Positions 8,388 to 17,748 are shown, numbered from the stretch's first letter. The stretch: DNA of 64,000 nt from Pararobbsia alpina_A (GCF_965118125.1 NZ_OZ221287.1:1116001-1180000); one strand, 5' to 3'. The notes: generated by a model not told the origin, from the sequence alone. A program made the numbers and translations.

Positions 8388-9295
8388 GAACGTGCCCCGT
8401 GATCGTGATGGATGGTGTTGAGACTGCTCGGGTCTGATTCGCGATGTACGGCGTCGCGCCGGGCAGCGTCAGCGTCGCGCGCCAATTGCAACGCGTCATC
8501 TCGGCCGCTCGCGCTCGTGCTCCCGCTTGCAGCAGACGGCGGTGTCGTGCCGTGAAACGGCACGCGCTTGATCCACAGGCGCAAGGCTTGCCAGTGGATT
8601 CTTGCCATGACGCCGACGGCAACAAACGGCTGCGTGAGAAGAACGCGGCACACGCGCCGGCCGTCGAATGGCTCGATATGCATGCCGATCGCAGTGCGCA
8701 AAAGGGGACCCGTTGCATCGTCGTAGTCGATGCACACCACGAGCCGGCGTCCATCCCGTCGGACGCGAAACGCATAGTGCCCGTCGACGTCACAGAACGG
8801 AGACACGTGGAAGGTCTTGCGGGTCATCAGCACGCTATCGTCGGTGATGGGCTCATGATCTGGCGCGCTGAGCAGATAACCGTGATGCTCGCCGAAGGTG
8901 TTGCGAACGTCCGCGTACAAGGCGCGCAATCGCCCCTCCGTATCGTGGCAATACCAGAAGCACACGGGATTGAACGCATAGCCCGCGATGCGCGGGATGG
9001 CCTGCAGCCAGATCGCTCCGTTTGCCGGAATGCCTTCTTGGGCAAGACGTTCGCGCATCCATGCATCGAGCGGGCGTCCATCGCGTGGTCCGAAATCGCT
9101 CGCGTGAATCGAGACTAAGCGCGTGCGATCGACCCCGAACCACCAGCGCGGCAGTTCATCGAGTCGACCAAGATCGCAGAGCACCTGAAACACGGGATAT
9201 CTGAATGCGTGACGCACGGGGCGTAGTCGCGCATGCGACACATATCCGGTCAGTAGCCGTGCTGCGCTCGCGTCAACAACGTTGTGCGTGTTCAT
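8384..9295 (-). CDS. DUF1365 family protein
   Basis: The 303-residue product has the DUF1365 pattern: HARLRPVRHAFRYPVFQVLCD near the N-terminus, HASDFGPRDGRPLDAWM and GYAFNPVCFWYCHD. The biochemical function of the family is unsettled. The genes are regularly found beside a flavin amine oxidase and a CFA-type methyltransferase, as here. The frame is open upstream, but the ATG giving MNTHNVVDAS overlaps the preceding stop by 4 nt (ATGA), and this is the natural start. A role in unusual membrane fatty-acid formation is inferred from context. Confidence 0.85.
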   Translation of the reverse strand: MNTHNVVDASAARLLTGYVSHARLRPVRHAFRYPVFQVLCDLGRLDELPRWWFGVDRTRLVSIHASDFGPRDGRPLDAWMRERLAQEGIPANGAIWLQAIPRIAGYAFNPVCFWYCHDTEGRLRALYADVRNTFGEHHGYLLSAPDHEPITDDSVLMTRKTFHVSPFCDVDGHYAFRVRRDGRRLVVCIDYDDATGPLLRTAIGMHIEPFDGRRVCRVLLTQPFVAVGVMARIHWQALRLWIKRVPFHGTTPPSAASGSTSASGRDDALQLARDADAARRDAVHRESDPSSLNTIHHDHGARS

Positions 9296-10620
9296 AGCGC
9301 GGCCCATTCCGGCGCCACACCGAAATCCGCCGCGACGCGCAGCGCCGACTTCAGTCCGTCTTCGTGAAATCCGTAGCCCGTCCACGCGCCGGCAAACCAG
9401 GTGCGACGACGACCCTGCAGTTCGGGGAGCATGCGCTGAGCGTCGATGGCGTTGAGATCGAGTAGCGGGTGTTCGTAGTCGTATCGCCCGAGCACGGTGT
9501 CATCGCTGGGATCGACGTGCGGATTCAATGTGACGATGACCGGAGTGCGGAACGGCAGTGGCTGAAGCTGATTGAGCAGATAACTCACGCACACCGGCGC
9601 ATGACCGCTTTCTCGTTCGTTTTCACTTTCGACTGTGTGCGTGGCCCGCCGACTCAGGTAGTTCCATGCCGACCATACGCGTCGGCTGCGAGGCAACAAG
9701 GCTGGGTCTGTGTGCAGTACTGCCACATTGCGCTGAAAGCGGATTGCACCGAGTGTCTTGCGCGCGAGCGCGTCCGCGTCGTCGAGCAGCCGAAGACTTG
9801 TCGGCGCGTGACTCGCAAGAACGACCGCGTCGAAACGCTGCGCGCCGAAAGGGTCGGTCGTGACAGTGACGCCTTCATCGTCGCGCCGCACACTTCGCAC
9901 GGGAGTACGCAGACGGATATCGTCGAGCTTTGACGACAGACGATCCACATACGTGCGGCCTCCGCCGACGACTGTTTTCCACGGCGGACGCCCGTTGACT
10001 TGCAGCAAAGCGTGATTGATGCAAAACCTCAGAAACGTCACCGCGGGAAAGCGCAGGATGTCGGCGGCCGAGCTCGACCAGATCGCGGCGGCCATCGGCA
10101 GCAGATAGTGCTGCTGGAAGGGCACGCCGTATCCCTCCGTAGCGAGTAGCTCGCCCACGGAATATCCCGAGCGCGTCGCTGTGTCGAGATGCATCGCAGC
10201 AGCGCTGTTGAATCGGAGGATGTCGCGGAGCATGCCGAGAAACGTCGGTGAGAAGACGTTGCGCCGCTGGGCAAAGACCGTGTTCAGGTTGGTGCCGGCC
10301 CATTCAAGCGCGCCGCCGTCGACCGACACAGAGAACGACATGTCGCTGCGATACGCCGCAACGCCGAGTTCTTCGAACAGGGCAACAAGATTCGGATAGG
10401 TCCGATCGTTGAACACGAGGAACCCGGTATCGACGGCCGCACGCGACCCTTCGAGCTCGACGTCGACGGTATGCGTATGGCCGCCGAGATAGTCGGCAGA
10501 CTCAAACAGCGTGACGCGATGCCGGCGCGACAAAAAATAGGCGCTCGCCAGGCCGGCGATGCCCGAACCCACCACGGCAACGCGCTGGCTCGGCGGCATG
10601 GCGTGCTGTGCCGGGTTCAT
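9292..10620 (-). CDS. FAD-dependent amine-oxidase-like protein
   Basis: The 442-residue protein opens with a classic dinucleotide-binding fold, VAVVGSGIAGLASAYFLSR then LFESADYLGGHTHT, typical of the NAD(P)-binding flavin amine oxidase superfamily. Later blocks include WSSSAADILRFPAVTFLRF, GGGRTYVDRL and a C-terminal FAD contact FAGAWTGYGFHEDG. It probably oxidises or desaturates a lipid chain, since it sits between a CFA-type methyltransferase and DUF1365. The long upstream extension of the frame is a shadow of the preceding gene's Thr/Ala-rich end; the ATG overlapping that gene's stop (ATGA) is chosen. Related clusters in alphaproteobacteria have been linked to methylated or furan fatty acids; that link is an inference here. 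Confidence 0.87.
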   Translation of the reverse strand: MNPAQHAMPPSQRVAVVGSGIAGLASAYFLSRRHRVTLFESADYLGGHTHTVDVELEGSRAAVDTGFLVFNDRTYPNLVALFEELGVAAYRSDMSFSVSVDGGALEWAGTNLNTVFAQRRNVFSPTFLGMLRDILRFNSAAAMHLDTATRSGYSVGELLATEGYGVPFQQHYLLPMAAAIWSSSAADILRFPAVTFLRFCINHALLQVNGRPPWKTVVGGGRTYVDRLSSKLDDIRLRTPVRSVRRDDEGVTVTTDPFGAQRFDAVVLASHAPTSLRLLDDADALARKTLGAIRFQRNVAVLHTDPALLPRSRRVWSAWNYLSRRATHTVESENERESGHAPVCVSYLLNQLQPLPFRTPVIVTLNPHVDPSDDTVLGRYDYEHPLLDLNAIDAQRMLPELQGRRRTWFAGAWTGYGFHEDGLKSALRVAADFGVAPEWAAL

Positions 10621-12002
10621 TGGCTGGACCTCGCGGACGATGAACCGGTGGTGGTGGTGGCCGGGGCTATGGCTGTGGCTGCGGTTGAAGCCACAGTTGT
10701 GGTTGTGGCTATGGACGTGGCTGCGGCAGAGGGCGTGGTTGTGGATGCGGGTGTAGTTGTCGTTGCGACAGCGGCAGTGGCAGGAGCAGTGGCAGCGTTT
10801 GTGACAGCGGGTGTGCTTGTGCCTGTGCGTGCAGCCGTAGCCGCGTACTTCAACGACTTGCCAAGCAACACATGCGCGACACCCCATTCCCGCCCGGCCG
10901 CGTAACCGAACAGCTCCGATACGGCCATGTAGAACATGCGCCAACGCTGAAACGCGACGCGGGCGTCGGCACGATAGATGTCGTGCAGGACCGGCATGAC
11001 GATTTCGCGTGAGCTGTCGAGCGAAGCAAGCCAGCGGTTCGCCGTTCGCGCATAGTGCGTGCCGTCGACCCACCAGTCGCGTTCGACCACGAGGTCATCA
11101 TCGAAGCGCGATAGCATGTCGGCGCTTGGCATCGTGCCGCCCGTAAAGAAGTGGCGCGACATCCAGTCCGACGTGTCACGTGAAGCGAAGTGATAGGCAA
11201 GCCGATGGTGGGCGAAGTGATGAACAAACAACTTGCCGTCGTGTTGCATCCATCGCGCGATCTTCGAGAGCAGGGCGCCGTAGTTCTTCATGTGCTCGAA
11301 CATTTCGATCGACAGCACACGGTCGAATCCCGTCATCTCCGGCGGCAGTTCGAGCTCGGCGATATTGCCCGTGATGATCCGGACGCGCGTCAACCCGCGC
11401 GAGGCGCACCGCTGCTCGATAAAACGACGCTGACTCTGCGAATTGGAAACGCCGACGATCTGCGCGTTCGGATACTTCTCCGCAAGCCAGATCGACAGCG
11501 AACCCCAACCGCATCCGAGGTCGAGTATGCGATGCCCGTCTGCAAGCCCGGCGCGTTGGGCATAGAGCGACAGCATGGCGTCTTCGGCTTGCGCAAGCGT
11601 CTCGTTGCCGCGCGGATAGTATCCGCACGAGTATTTGAGCCGGGGGCCGAGGTGGGCTTCGAAGAACGCGCCGGGAATCTCGTAGTGCTGTGCGTTCGCA
11701 GCGTGGGTGTCGATGGCGATCGGACTGGCACGGAGTTCGTTAAGCAGCGCTTCAAAGGTGTGCGACCGATCGCGTCCGTATCGCGCAGTCTCTTCGGCGA
11801 GGCGTTGTCGTACAAGCGTGCGCATGCCGGCACGAGTGAGCGCATCGGGGAGCCAGCCGCGCTCACACCATCGGATCAGCCAGTGGTCGGACGGCTCGCC
11901 GGAGGTGGCGGAGGAACGGGTAGGCTGTGCGGTCGTACCGGTCATGGCGGAGTGTCTCGCAGCGGTCGATGGGGATGGATGGGGGGTGGGCGGGCGATGC
12001 AT
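10617..12002 (-). CDS. CFA-type SAM-dependent methyltransferase with Thr/Ala-rich tail
   Basis: The catalytic part carries the family blocks QHYEIPGAFFEAHLGPRLKY, the SAM loop ILDLGCGWGSLSIWLAEKYP, VLSIEMFEHMKNYG and HHFAHHRLAYHF. After the conserved domain, about 75 C-terminal residues are almost entirely Thr, Ala, Ser and Pro with runs such as VATTTTPASTTTPSAAATS; this low-complexity tail is not normal for the family. The start is uncertain: the ATG used here lies 5 nt past the stop of the DUF1295 gene and gives 461 residues, while another ATG at 11946 (MTGTTAQPT) is also possible. The 3' end overlaps the flavoprotein start by 4 nt. The enzyme should act on unsaturated phospholipids at the inner membrane. 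Confidence 0.85.
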   Translation of the reverse strand: MHRPPTPHPSPSTAARHSAMTGTTAQPTRSSATSGEPSDHWLIRWCERGWLPDALTRAGMRTLVRQRLAEETARYGRDRSHTFEALLNELRASPIAIDTHAANAQHYEIPGAFFEAHLGPRLKYSCGYYPRGNETLAQAEDAMLSLYAQRAGLADGHRILDLGCGWGSLSIWLAEKYPNAQIVGVSNSQSQRRFIEQRCASRGLTRVRIITGNIAELELPPEMTGFDRVLSIEMFEHMKNYGALLSKIARWMQHDGKLFVHHFAHHRLAYHFASRDTSDWMSRHFFTGGTMPSADMLSRFDDDLVVERDWWVDGTHYARTANRWLASLDSSREIVMPVLHDIYRADARVAFQRWRMFYMAVSELFGYAAGREWGVAHVLLGKSLKYAATAARTGTSTPAVTNAATAPATAAVATTTTPASTTTPSAAATSIATTTTVASTAATAIAPATTTTGSSSARSSQ

Positions 12003-12007
12003 GCGTA

Positions 12008-12805
12008 TCAGGATTGGGTACGGTCCGCGCTGGCCTTCGGCGGCCAGGGCACCAGCGCACTCGTGGTGCGCATGTATTCGCGGTAGCCGGCGCGCCGTTG
12101 CGCGAGCCGCGCCTCCAGGATCGGAATGCCCGACACCTTCATCAGGAGCCACGCCATCAGGACAGGTGAAACGAGCGTCAGCCAGCCGGGCAAGGTGCCG
12201 AACACCAGCGGCACATACGCGAGCCAATGCAGGCATTCGAAGAAGTAGTTGGGATGACGCGAATAGCGCCACCAGCCGATGCGACACACTTCGCCGTGAT
12301 GGGCGGGATCGGCGAGGAAGCGCCTGAGCTGACGATCAGACGACGCTTCGCCGGCGACAGCGATGCACCAGATCGCGATGGCGACGGCGAGCGCAGGCAT
12401 GGACGGCACCTGCCTGGAATACGCGGGAACGAAGAACGAGATCGAAAGAATCAGGGTGGTCAGTGCCTGCAGCTGGAAAAACCAGAACATGTTTCGCGCA
12501 CATGTATCGCCCCAGCGCTCGCGCAAGGCGTGATAGCGAGCGTCTTCGGGCTGACCCCGTTGGCGCCGCCATAAATGACTGGCGAGCCGTATCGCCCATA
12601 CACCCCCACCGAGCGCGACGAACAGGCGATTGACGGCCGCACCTTCGCCCGATGCGGCCGCGAGCAAGGCGAGACCGCCGAGCGCCGCCGCCCAGACGGG
12701 ATCGATCACGCCTGCGTTGCGCGTGCGCAGCTGAACGAGCCAGGTGGCGGTGAACGTCACCACCACCGCAGCAAAACTGACAGCAAGGGTCGATGCGAGA
12801 TGCAT
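12008..12805 (-). CDS. DUF1295 membrane protein (steroid 5-alpha-reductase-like)
   Basis: The 265-residue protein is a polytopic membrane protein with about six or seven hydrophobic segments. Near the C-terminus it has the DUF1295 and isoprenylcysteine-methyltransferase-like signature RYSRHPNYFFECLHW. Family members are thought to be NAD(P)H-dependent reductases or methyltransferase-like membrane enzymes. The start ATG is preceded by TGGAGCC at proper distance. It is the first gene of the five-gene lipid operon, and downstream genes are tightly packed. A reductive step on an unsaturated lipid intermediate would fit, but this is inference. Confidence 0.85.
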   Translation of the reverse strand: MHLASTLAVSFAAVVVTFTATWLVQLRTRNAGVIDPVWAAALGGLALLAAASGEGAAVNRLFVALGGGVWAIRLASHLWRRQRGQPEDARYHALRERWGDTCARNMFWFFQLQALTTLILSISFFVPAYSRQVPSMPALAVAIAIWCIAVAGEASSDRQLRRFLADPAHHGEVCRIGWWRYSRHPNYFFECLHWLAYVPLVFGTLPGWLTLVSPVLMAWLLMKVSGIPILEARLAQRRAGYREYMRTTSALVPWPPKASADRTQS

Positions 12806-12984
12806 ATCGGCTCCATGTCGCTTCTGAATTCAGATACGAAGCATCTGGCCGAATGGATGCAGGGGGCGCGTGGCTATCCGCATTACGCAGCCGCCACGCT
12901 CGCAACGTTGCAGCACACTTATCTCGCCCGGGAACGCTGCCCGGACTCGCAGCGCTACGCGTTCATTCCGTTACGGCGCGACAA

Positions 12985-13659
12985 CTACAGATCCGTCAGG
13001 ATCTTCAGCGCAAGCGGATTGGTCGACGCAGTGGCCACAGACCCGATCGCAACAGCCGTGTAAATCCCGCCCGACGCCACCGTGGCGGATGTCTCGATGG
13101 CCGTCGTCGAAGTCCCCGTCGCATTGACCTTGATGTCATAGGTGCCCGCCGGCACGGTCAGGTACTGGGAGATCGCCTGGAACGGGACGTTGGACAGGAC
13201 AACCTTGTCGTTGACGAGGACGTCGACATTGCCGGCATCGGGTGCTGCGTGAATGACGCGCAGCTTTGCGTTGCCCGAAGTCGGTGCCGTCAGATCATCG
13301 GTCGCGATCAAGGCTTGGATGCTGTTCAGGAAGCCGACGGCGAGCACGGTGTACGCGGCGCCCTTCGCCAGCGTGGGCGTGACGTCGATCACCGTCGTCG
13401 ATGTTCCGGTCGCGTTGACCTTGATCTCATGCGTGGCCGCTGTGACGGTCAGATACGACGACACGGCGGAGTACGGCACGTTGGTCAGCACGACCTTGTT
13501 GTCGACAAGCACATCGACATTGGGCGCGTTTGGCGACGCATGCACGACACGCAGGCTGGCGTTGAACGTAAGCGGCGTGTCGTCGCCGCCGCACGAGGCC
13601 AGGCCGAATAAGGCCAGTAAACCGAGAGCCACGAGAATGACATGGTGAAGGGCTTTCAT
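12985..13659 (-). CDS. DUF4397 domain lipoprotein
   Basis: The protein is 224 residues. It begins with a lipoprotein signal, LLALFGLASCGGDD, giving a lipobox with Cys near residue 23. Two DUF4397 repeats follow; each contains R-V-H/I-A-P-A/D-NVDVLV and later NVPF/Y...YLTV...IKVNATGTSTT. The repeats suggest a beta-rich extracytoplasmic domain on the outer membrane. The ATG is chosen because AGGAGA lies about 7 nt upstream, whereas the open frame extends about 170 codons further without a ribosome site. Its function is unknown. It stands between the lipid operon and an AT-rich gene-poor region. Confidence 0.88.
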   Translation of the reverse strand: MKALHHVILVALGLLALFGLASCGGDDTPLTFNASLRVVHASPNAPNVDVLVDNKVVLTNVPYSAVSSYLTVTAATHEIKVNATGTSTTVIDVTPTLAKGAAYTVLAVGFLNSIQALIATDDLTAPTSGNAKLRVIHAAPDAGNVDVLVNDKVVLSNVPFQAISQYLTVPAGTYDIKVNATGTSTTAIETSATVASGGIYTAVAIGSVATASTNPLALKILTDL

Positions 13660-16176
13660 AACGTCTCCTGATATTTGTTTGTCTACGACAAAAAATCGTG
13701 TGACGCAAAAAAGAGACCGCGAGGGTCTTCGTTGTGGTGGTGAGTCTACGAACGGGCGCGCGAACGCGTAGCCGTACTGAAACGGCTTATGACGGCTATA
13801 TGAGTCGCATGGCACGCCTGGTGCATCCTCGAAAAATAGGCTGCTTTCTGAGTATAGGTTTCGGAATGACGAGTTCAACGTGAACAAAGGATGATATTTT
13901 GTCCACCGTTGTAGTTGAACAAATCGTGTCGACACTGTATGAAGTCGGCCGTGACGGCCGTTGCGCGAACGGCGGTCGGCGGGGCTGACGTGAGTGCCCG
14001 GTTCGACCGGGCCGCGGGAGATCAGGGAGGGCGGCCTACACGAACATCGAACGCTGAGGCCGCCGTTTGCGTTCGGGACGTGCCCCGAAATGGGCAGGTC
14101 TGCCCTCTCGGGAGACGAGCCCTCGATCACCCGATGTGCTTGCGTATGGTGGGTTTGCAAACGGCGTTCACGTCTTGTTTGCGTGTGGAATCCGCGTCAC
14201 GAGAGACTCGGGCAAATTGAGGGATTCGGCGACTTTGCGCGTGTCGAACTCCGTCGTGAGGTCGATAACCAGCAAGTCATTTGGACGCTCCGAAAAGTGC
14301 CAGATGATTTGCTGACTCCGTGCGCGCTACAGCTGCTCGTGGTGTTCGGCGTAGTAATAGAGCTCACGGTCCGACTTCAGCATTACTTCGCGTTCGAGAG
14401 AGTTGAGCGAACTGAGCCGACCCATCGGTTTGATATTGTCTGGGTAGATATAGTTCGCGTTTTCCAGGGCATCTGCTTCAATCGGCATGTCAGCGCGGAA
14501 CGCTGAATATTTTTTATGAAAACCGCGCGAAAGATCAAACCGCGCATCGGCATCGCATCATGCGCAAATGAATTTGCTTCCGGGAAGCAGAGCATCGGCC
14601 TGCGCGTAAAAGGTTTAAAATAAAAAGGGGAGTGCCCTGAAATGCGTCGCGACGGTTGATAAAATCGACAAAGGGTCTCAGTCGCCCTTATAGGCGTGAG
14701 CGTCGTAAAGCTCGCCTTTCCGTCGATATGTGGCATTCAAACCGACAATCTGGAAAACGCCTTGCAGCGACATAGTGCCTGTTTATCCGCGGAAATGCCG
14801 AATACCTCGTTGAAGGTTTTATATGTGACGCAAATTGGAATGGAGATTTGCCGAAATTGATTCCGATTAAAATGAGCGTCTCTAGTAGTTTCAACCGCAA
14901 CATGCTTCTTTCTATTTGATTGTATGAAATATCGGGTGTATTGGATTTTATTCGGCGTCGCGCGTTAGGGATCATTTCGAACGGGCTCGCGGGCACCGCC
15001 GCGACGACGGAAGGATTGGCAGGACAGGCGCGGGAGCAAGGTCAGCACGTTGCAAGTGGGGCCGCAGTTTGTTCACCCCCGTAGCGTTGGCAATGTACCC
15101 GTCCGTCCACGAAATGCCCGCGTCCGAAATCTGCGTCCAAAGAACCCCGTCGACCTGGTGCCCGCTGCCCGATCGTATCGGAGCCTGGAAAAACAATAGA
15201 ACGCCGTGGCGGAAAATTCTGGCGTACCAACGGATCATTGATCCGTTCTCGCGCACGACGATTGCGAGCCCTCGCCGTGCGCGAGAGCGATGTCGGAGTT
15301 CAGCATCTGCAGATACGTTCGAGGTCCCGGTCACAAACTCGTATCAGAATACGGAACTATTCGCGATAAGAAGAGAAAAAATGCGCTCTTTTCGGGGATG
15401 GTCGGCTTTTAGCTAAAATCCAAAAAAATCGATTGATTAGAGGTGCCGCGCCCGCTATGGTGACTGCACCTGCGCGTCTCTGACGCATCGACTCGACAAT
15501 TTATTGTCCTAGCTGTTCGCTTTAACGAGTGCTGCTTTTGAGGCACCAACCTGAGCCTTTTTCGCGCCCGATCGAGCGTCGAATATTGCAAGTGATGGCG
15601 GAGCGCCTCGTTTTTTGGGAGAGCGTTCTGGAGCGCTTTCTTTCGCAATGACGCGTCACCCCCGCGGGGTGCGTGTTAGGCAAGATTCGTAGCAAGCTCT
15701 CACGTCACACGCCATCGCATCCGATTGATACGTAGTCCAATGGCTTGGAATTTGTTCGGGCCACATTGAACCCGTGAAAAGTCTTGCTTTATATATCGGC
15801 GTCGTTTGTTGAAGCGACGTCGCATATCTTGCGATGCGTTTCCCGACGCAGGTTTAACGCACTCGAGAGCATCGACCGGTCTTCTACCAATCTTCTACCA
15901 ATGCTTTTTTTTGCATTCGGCCTCTCGTGGCGCAGGCATGTTGCCGCCACATACTTTTCCAAAAAAATCTAGTCTTCTTTAAATCATGTGGGTCCTTTCG
16001 CGCAAACGCTCGATTCGAAACCTCAACCATACCCACGTGCCCAACTCGCTCATTCGCGCTCGTGCAAGTGCCAAGTAACAAAGAAACGCGGTAGTAGAAA
16101 AGATCGGTAGCAGTTGTCCCAGATATCCGAGGTTTCTCAAACGGCAGTGCAACGAAAATCAAAACGAGGCAGACGA
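13660..16176. other. AT-richer gene-poor stretch
   Basis: No confident intact gene is visible over about 2.5 kb, and base composition is clearly more AT-rich than the flanks. It holds a small ORF broken by an amber codon (14168-14488, listed separately). A minus-strand piece near 15050-15210 reads VDGVLWTQISDAGISWTDGYI and could be the tail of a decayed SH3-like secreted protein. Other items are an 11-nt direct repeat (TCTTCTACCAA twice, 15880-15901) and a small GC hairpin CACCCC/GGGGTG at 15657-15671. The stretch ends at a lone recombinase, so it is probably an eroded island. Confidence 0.6.
14168..14488 (-). pseudogene. Small ORF interrupted by an in-frame amber codon
   Basis: An ATG opens a 53-residue peptide (MPIEADALENANYIYPDNIK at its start) that ends in TAG at 14327-14329. 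The same frame then continues for 52 more codons with protein-like composition (NDLLVIDLTTEFDTRKVAES) to a TGA. Read through, it would be about 105 residues, acidic and soluble. No good ribosome site is seen, and the frame stays open upstream of the ATG back to a TGA. The most likely explanation is a decayed gene. A true short gene followed by junk, or a sequencing error, are alternatives. The family is not recognised. Confidence 0.4.
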
Positions 16177-17139
16177 ATGGGAAAGAAAGCTAAACTCAGG
16201 CACGAGGCTGTTGTAATCAGTCGGCGATGTGGCGGCAGCCGGCGGCATCAGCAAAATCGCCATCAATTGATTCAACCGTTACTAACATATTTGCAAGTGG
16301 TCGGCTCTTTGCCGGATCGGATCAAAGATGTGGATCAGCAGTGTGCAAAAGAGTATTTCCGCGTTCGCGTTGTGAAGGGGGATACCCCGGGGCACTTGCA
16401 CAACATTGCGTCTGCATTGAGGGTAGTCCTGCGCAATGCAGGCAGGGATACACAAGATTTCTCGAACGCTGATTTATCAATACCACCTCGAGATCGAACC
16501 GGCAAGCGCCAGCCAATTAGCGATAGCGCGTACATCAGTCGAATGAACGCGCTTCGAATAGCCAATGAGGGGCTTTACCACGTCGCGAAGCTTTCTCGTT
16601 TGCTCGGGCTTCGAACTATGGAAGCTCTGATGTGCGGTCCGAGCCTTCTTGATTGGGTAAGAGCGCTCGAAATAGGTCCTGTAACCGCGTTGTACGTGAC
16701 GCGCGGTACAAAAAATGGGCGTCATCGCGAAGTAGAGCCTATTTTCTCGCGGGTCACTGAAACTCAAGCAGCCGTGTCAGCGGCAATGGAGTTTTACACG
16801 TTGCATGGCGCATTAGTTGGCATTCCCGGTGACTTAAAAACTAGCGCGTATAAGATGCGCCGAATATATCGGTCCGTCGGATTTCGTGGCGAATATTCGC
16901 CGCACACTTTACGATATGCATATGCCTGCGATAAAGCCATTGAGTTGCTTTCGCAGGGCATGACTAATCGTGAGGTGCTAGTCCGTCTAAGTCGTTATTT
17001 AGGGCATGGGGATAGTCGGTATCGATGGATTAAATCGGTGTATTGCAGGTCGTTGATCGATGTGTTTGCTCAGAACGCTGACAACATGAACGGTGCCGGG
17101 GCAACAATAGAGCCGACGCGGGATTCCGCGAAGCAGTAG
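16177..17139 (+). CDS. Tyrosine recombinase (phage-type integrase)
   Basis: The 320-residue protein shows the catalytic set of tyrosine recombinases: Arg in LLGLRTMEAL, the H-x-x-R box in SPHTLRYAYA, a later His in YLGHGD, and the nucleophile Tyr in WIKSVYC. The N-terminal third resembles the SAM-like core-binding domain of the integrase-domain family common in Burkholderiales (Integrase_1 type). A GAGG motif about 9 nt before the ATG at MGKKAKLRHE supports this start over an ATG 63 nt upstream. No excisionase, phage or conjugation gene is adjacent and no attachment site or tRNA is visible. It lies at the end of the AT-rich stretch, as expected for the remains of an island. Confidence 0.85.
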   Translation: MGKKAKLRHEAVVISRRCGGSRRHQQNRHQLIQPLLTYLQVVGSLPDRIKDVDQQCAKEYFRVRVVKGDTPGHLHNIASALRVVLRNAGRDTQDFSNADLSIPPRDRTGKRQPISDSAYISRMNALRIANEGLYHVAKLSRLLGLRTMEALMCGPSLLDWVRALEIGPVTALYVTRGTKNGRHREVEPIFSRVTETQAAVSAAMEFYTLHGALVGIPGDLKTSAYKMRRIYRSVGFRGEYSPHTLRYAYACDKAIELLSQGMTNREVLVRLSRYLGHGDSRYRWIKSVYCRSLIDVFAQNADNMNGAGATIEPTRDSAKQ

Positions 17140-17308
17140 CACTCAGCGAAGACCACTGTCATGCCTCGAGTCGTTCGCATCCGCTGGTCCAAGGCTTCTG
17201 CTATCAGTTTTGCGTGTCTAGATCTACATTTCGGACCTCGCGGCGCATGAAGGGGCATCGGACGGGGCGCAGAACGGCTTGGGTGCTGAGTGGAAGACGT
17301 ACTTCCAC

Positions 17309-17337
17309 TTGAAAACCCCCCACCCCGTCCCTATACT
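17309..17337 (+). promoter_or_regulatory. groESL promoter
   Basis: A TTGAAA box (17309-17314) and a TATACT box (17332-17337) are separated by exactly 17 nt, a good housekeeping-sigma promoter. The preceding C makes CTTGAAA, and CCCTATAC near the -10 also resembles a heat-shock (sigma-32) element, so both polymerase forms may read it. The last base of the -10 box is the first base of the CIRCE repeat, placing the repressor site at the transcription start. Confidence 0.8.
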
Positions 17338-17363
17338 TAGCACTCGTCAGCCCGGAGTGCTAA
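17337..17363 (+). promoter_or_regulatory. CIRCE operator (HrcA binding site)
   Basis: The perfect inverted repeat TTAGCACTC-N9-GAGTGCTAA is the canonical CIRCE element bound by the heat-shock repressor HrcA. It overlaps the end of the -10 box and lies 94 nt before the groES start, so HrcA binding would block initiation of the groES-groEL transcript. The hrcA gene itself is not in the window. Confidence 0.97.
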
Positions 17364-17457
17364 CACCACGGGCTTGCGCATCCGGTTTCCGGCGACTGGC
17401 CCCCCGGCTGGTTGGCCCAATCAAGCGTTTCTGTTTCGAACTCAAATAGGAGTGTGT

Positions 17458-17748
17458 ATGAACCTTCGTCCGTTGCACGATCGCGTCATCGTCAAGCGCC
17501 TGGACCAAGAAACGAAGACCGCCTCGGGCATCGTTATCCCCGAAGCCGCTGCTGAAAAGCCGGATCAGGGCGAAGTCCTGGCCGTCGGCCCGGGCAAGCG
17601 CGATGACAAGGGCGCTCCGATTGCGCTCGACGTCAAGGTCGGCGACAAGGTGCTCTTCGGCAAGTACGCAGGCCAGACCGTCAAGGTCGACGGCAACGAA
17701 CTGCTCGTGATGCGCGAAGAAGACATCATGGCCGTCGTGCAAAAGTAA
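17458..17748 (+). CDS. groES: Co-chaperonin GroES
   Basis: GroES forms the heptameric lid of the GroEL folding chamber. The 96-residue length is typical. It begins MNLRPLHDRVIVKRLDQE, has the mobile loop region EETKTASGIVIPEAAAEKP near residues 17-35, and ends with the family block LLVMREEDIMAVVQK. The open frame extends upstream, but AGGAG lies 7 nt before this ATG and the family begins here. It is followed after 97 nt by groEL in the same transcript and is controlled by the CIRCE element and promoter just upstream. Confidence 0.98.
   Translation: MNLRPLHDRVIVKRLDQETKTASGIVIPEAAAEKPDQGEVLAVGPGKRDDKGAPIALDVKVGDKVLFGKYAGQTVKVDGNELLVMREEDIMAVVQK

Noticed and set aside
14383..14736. A 117-codon minus-strand frame in the AT-rich region
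   Set aside because: It overlaps, in another frame, the more protein-like broken ORF; it is Arg/Thr/Ser-rich with no motif or ribosome site.
15880..15901. 11-nt direct repeat TCTTCTACCAA
   Set aside because: Only two adjacent copies and no link to a gene; kept as a remark, not as a CRISPR or att site.
16177..17139. Prophage or integrative element built on the recombinase
   Set aside because: No capsid, portal, terminase, relaxase or excisionase gene is present and no flanking att repeat or tRNA was seen; only an eroded island is claimed.
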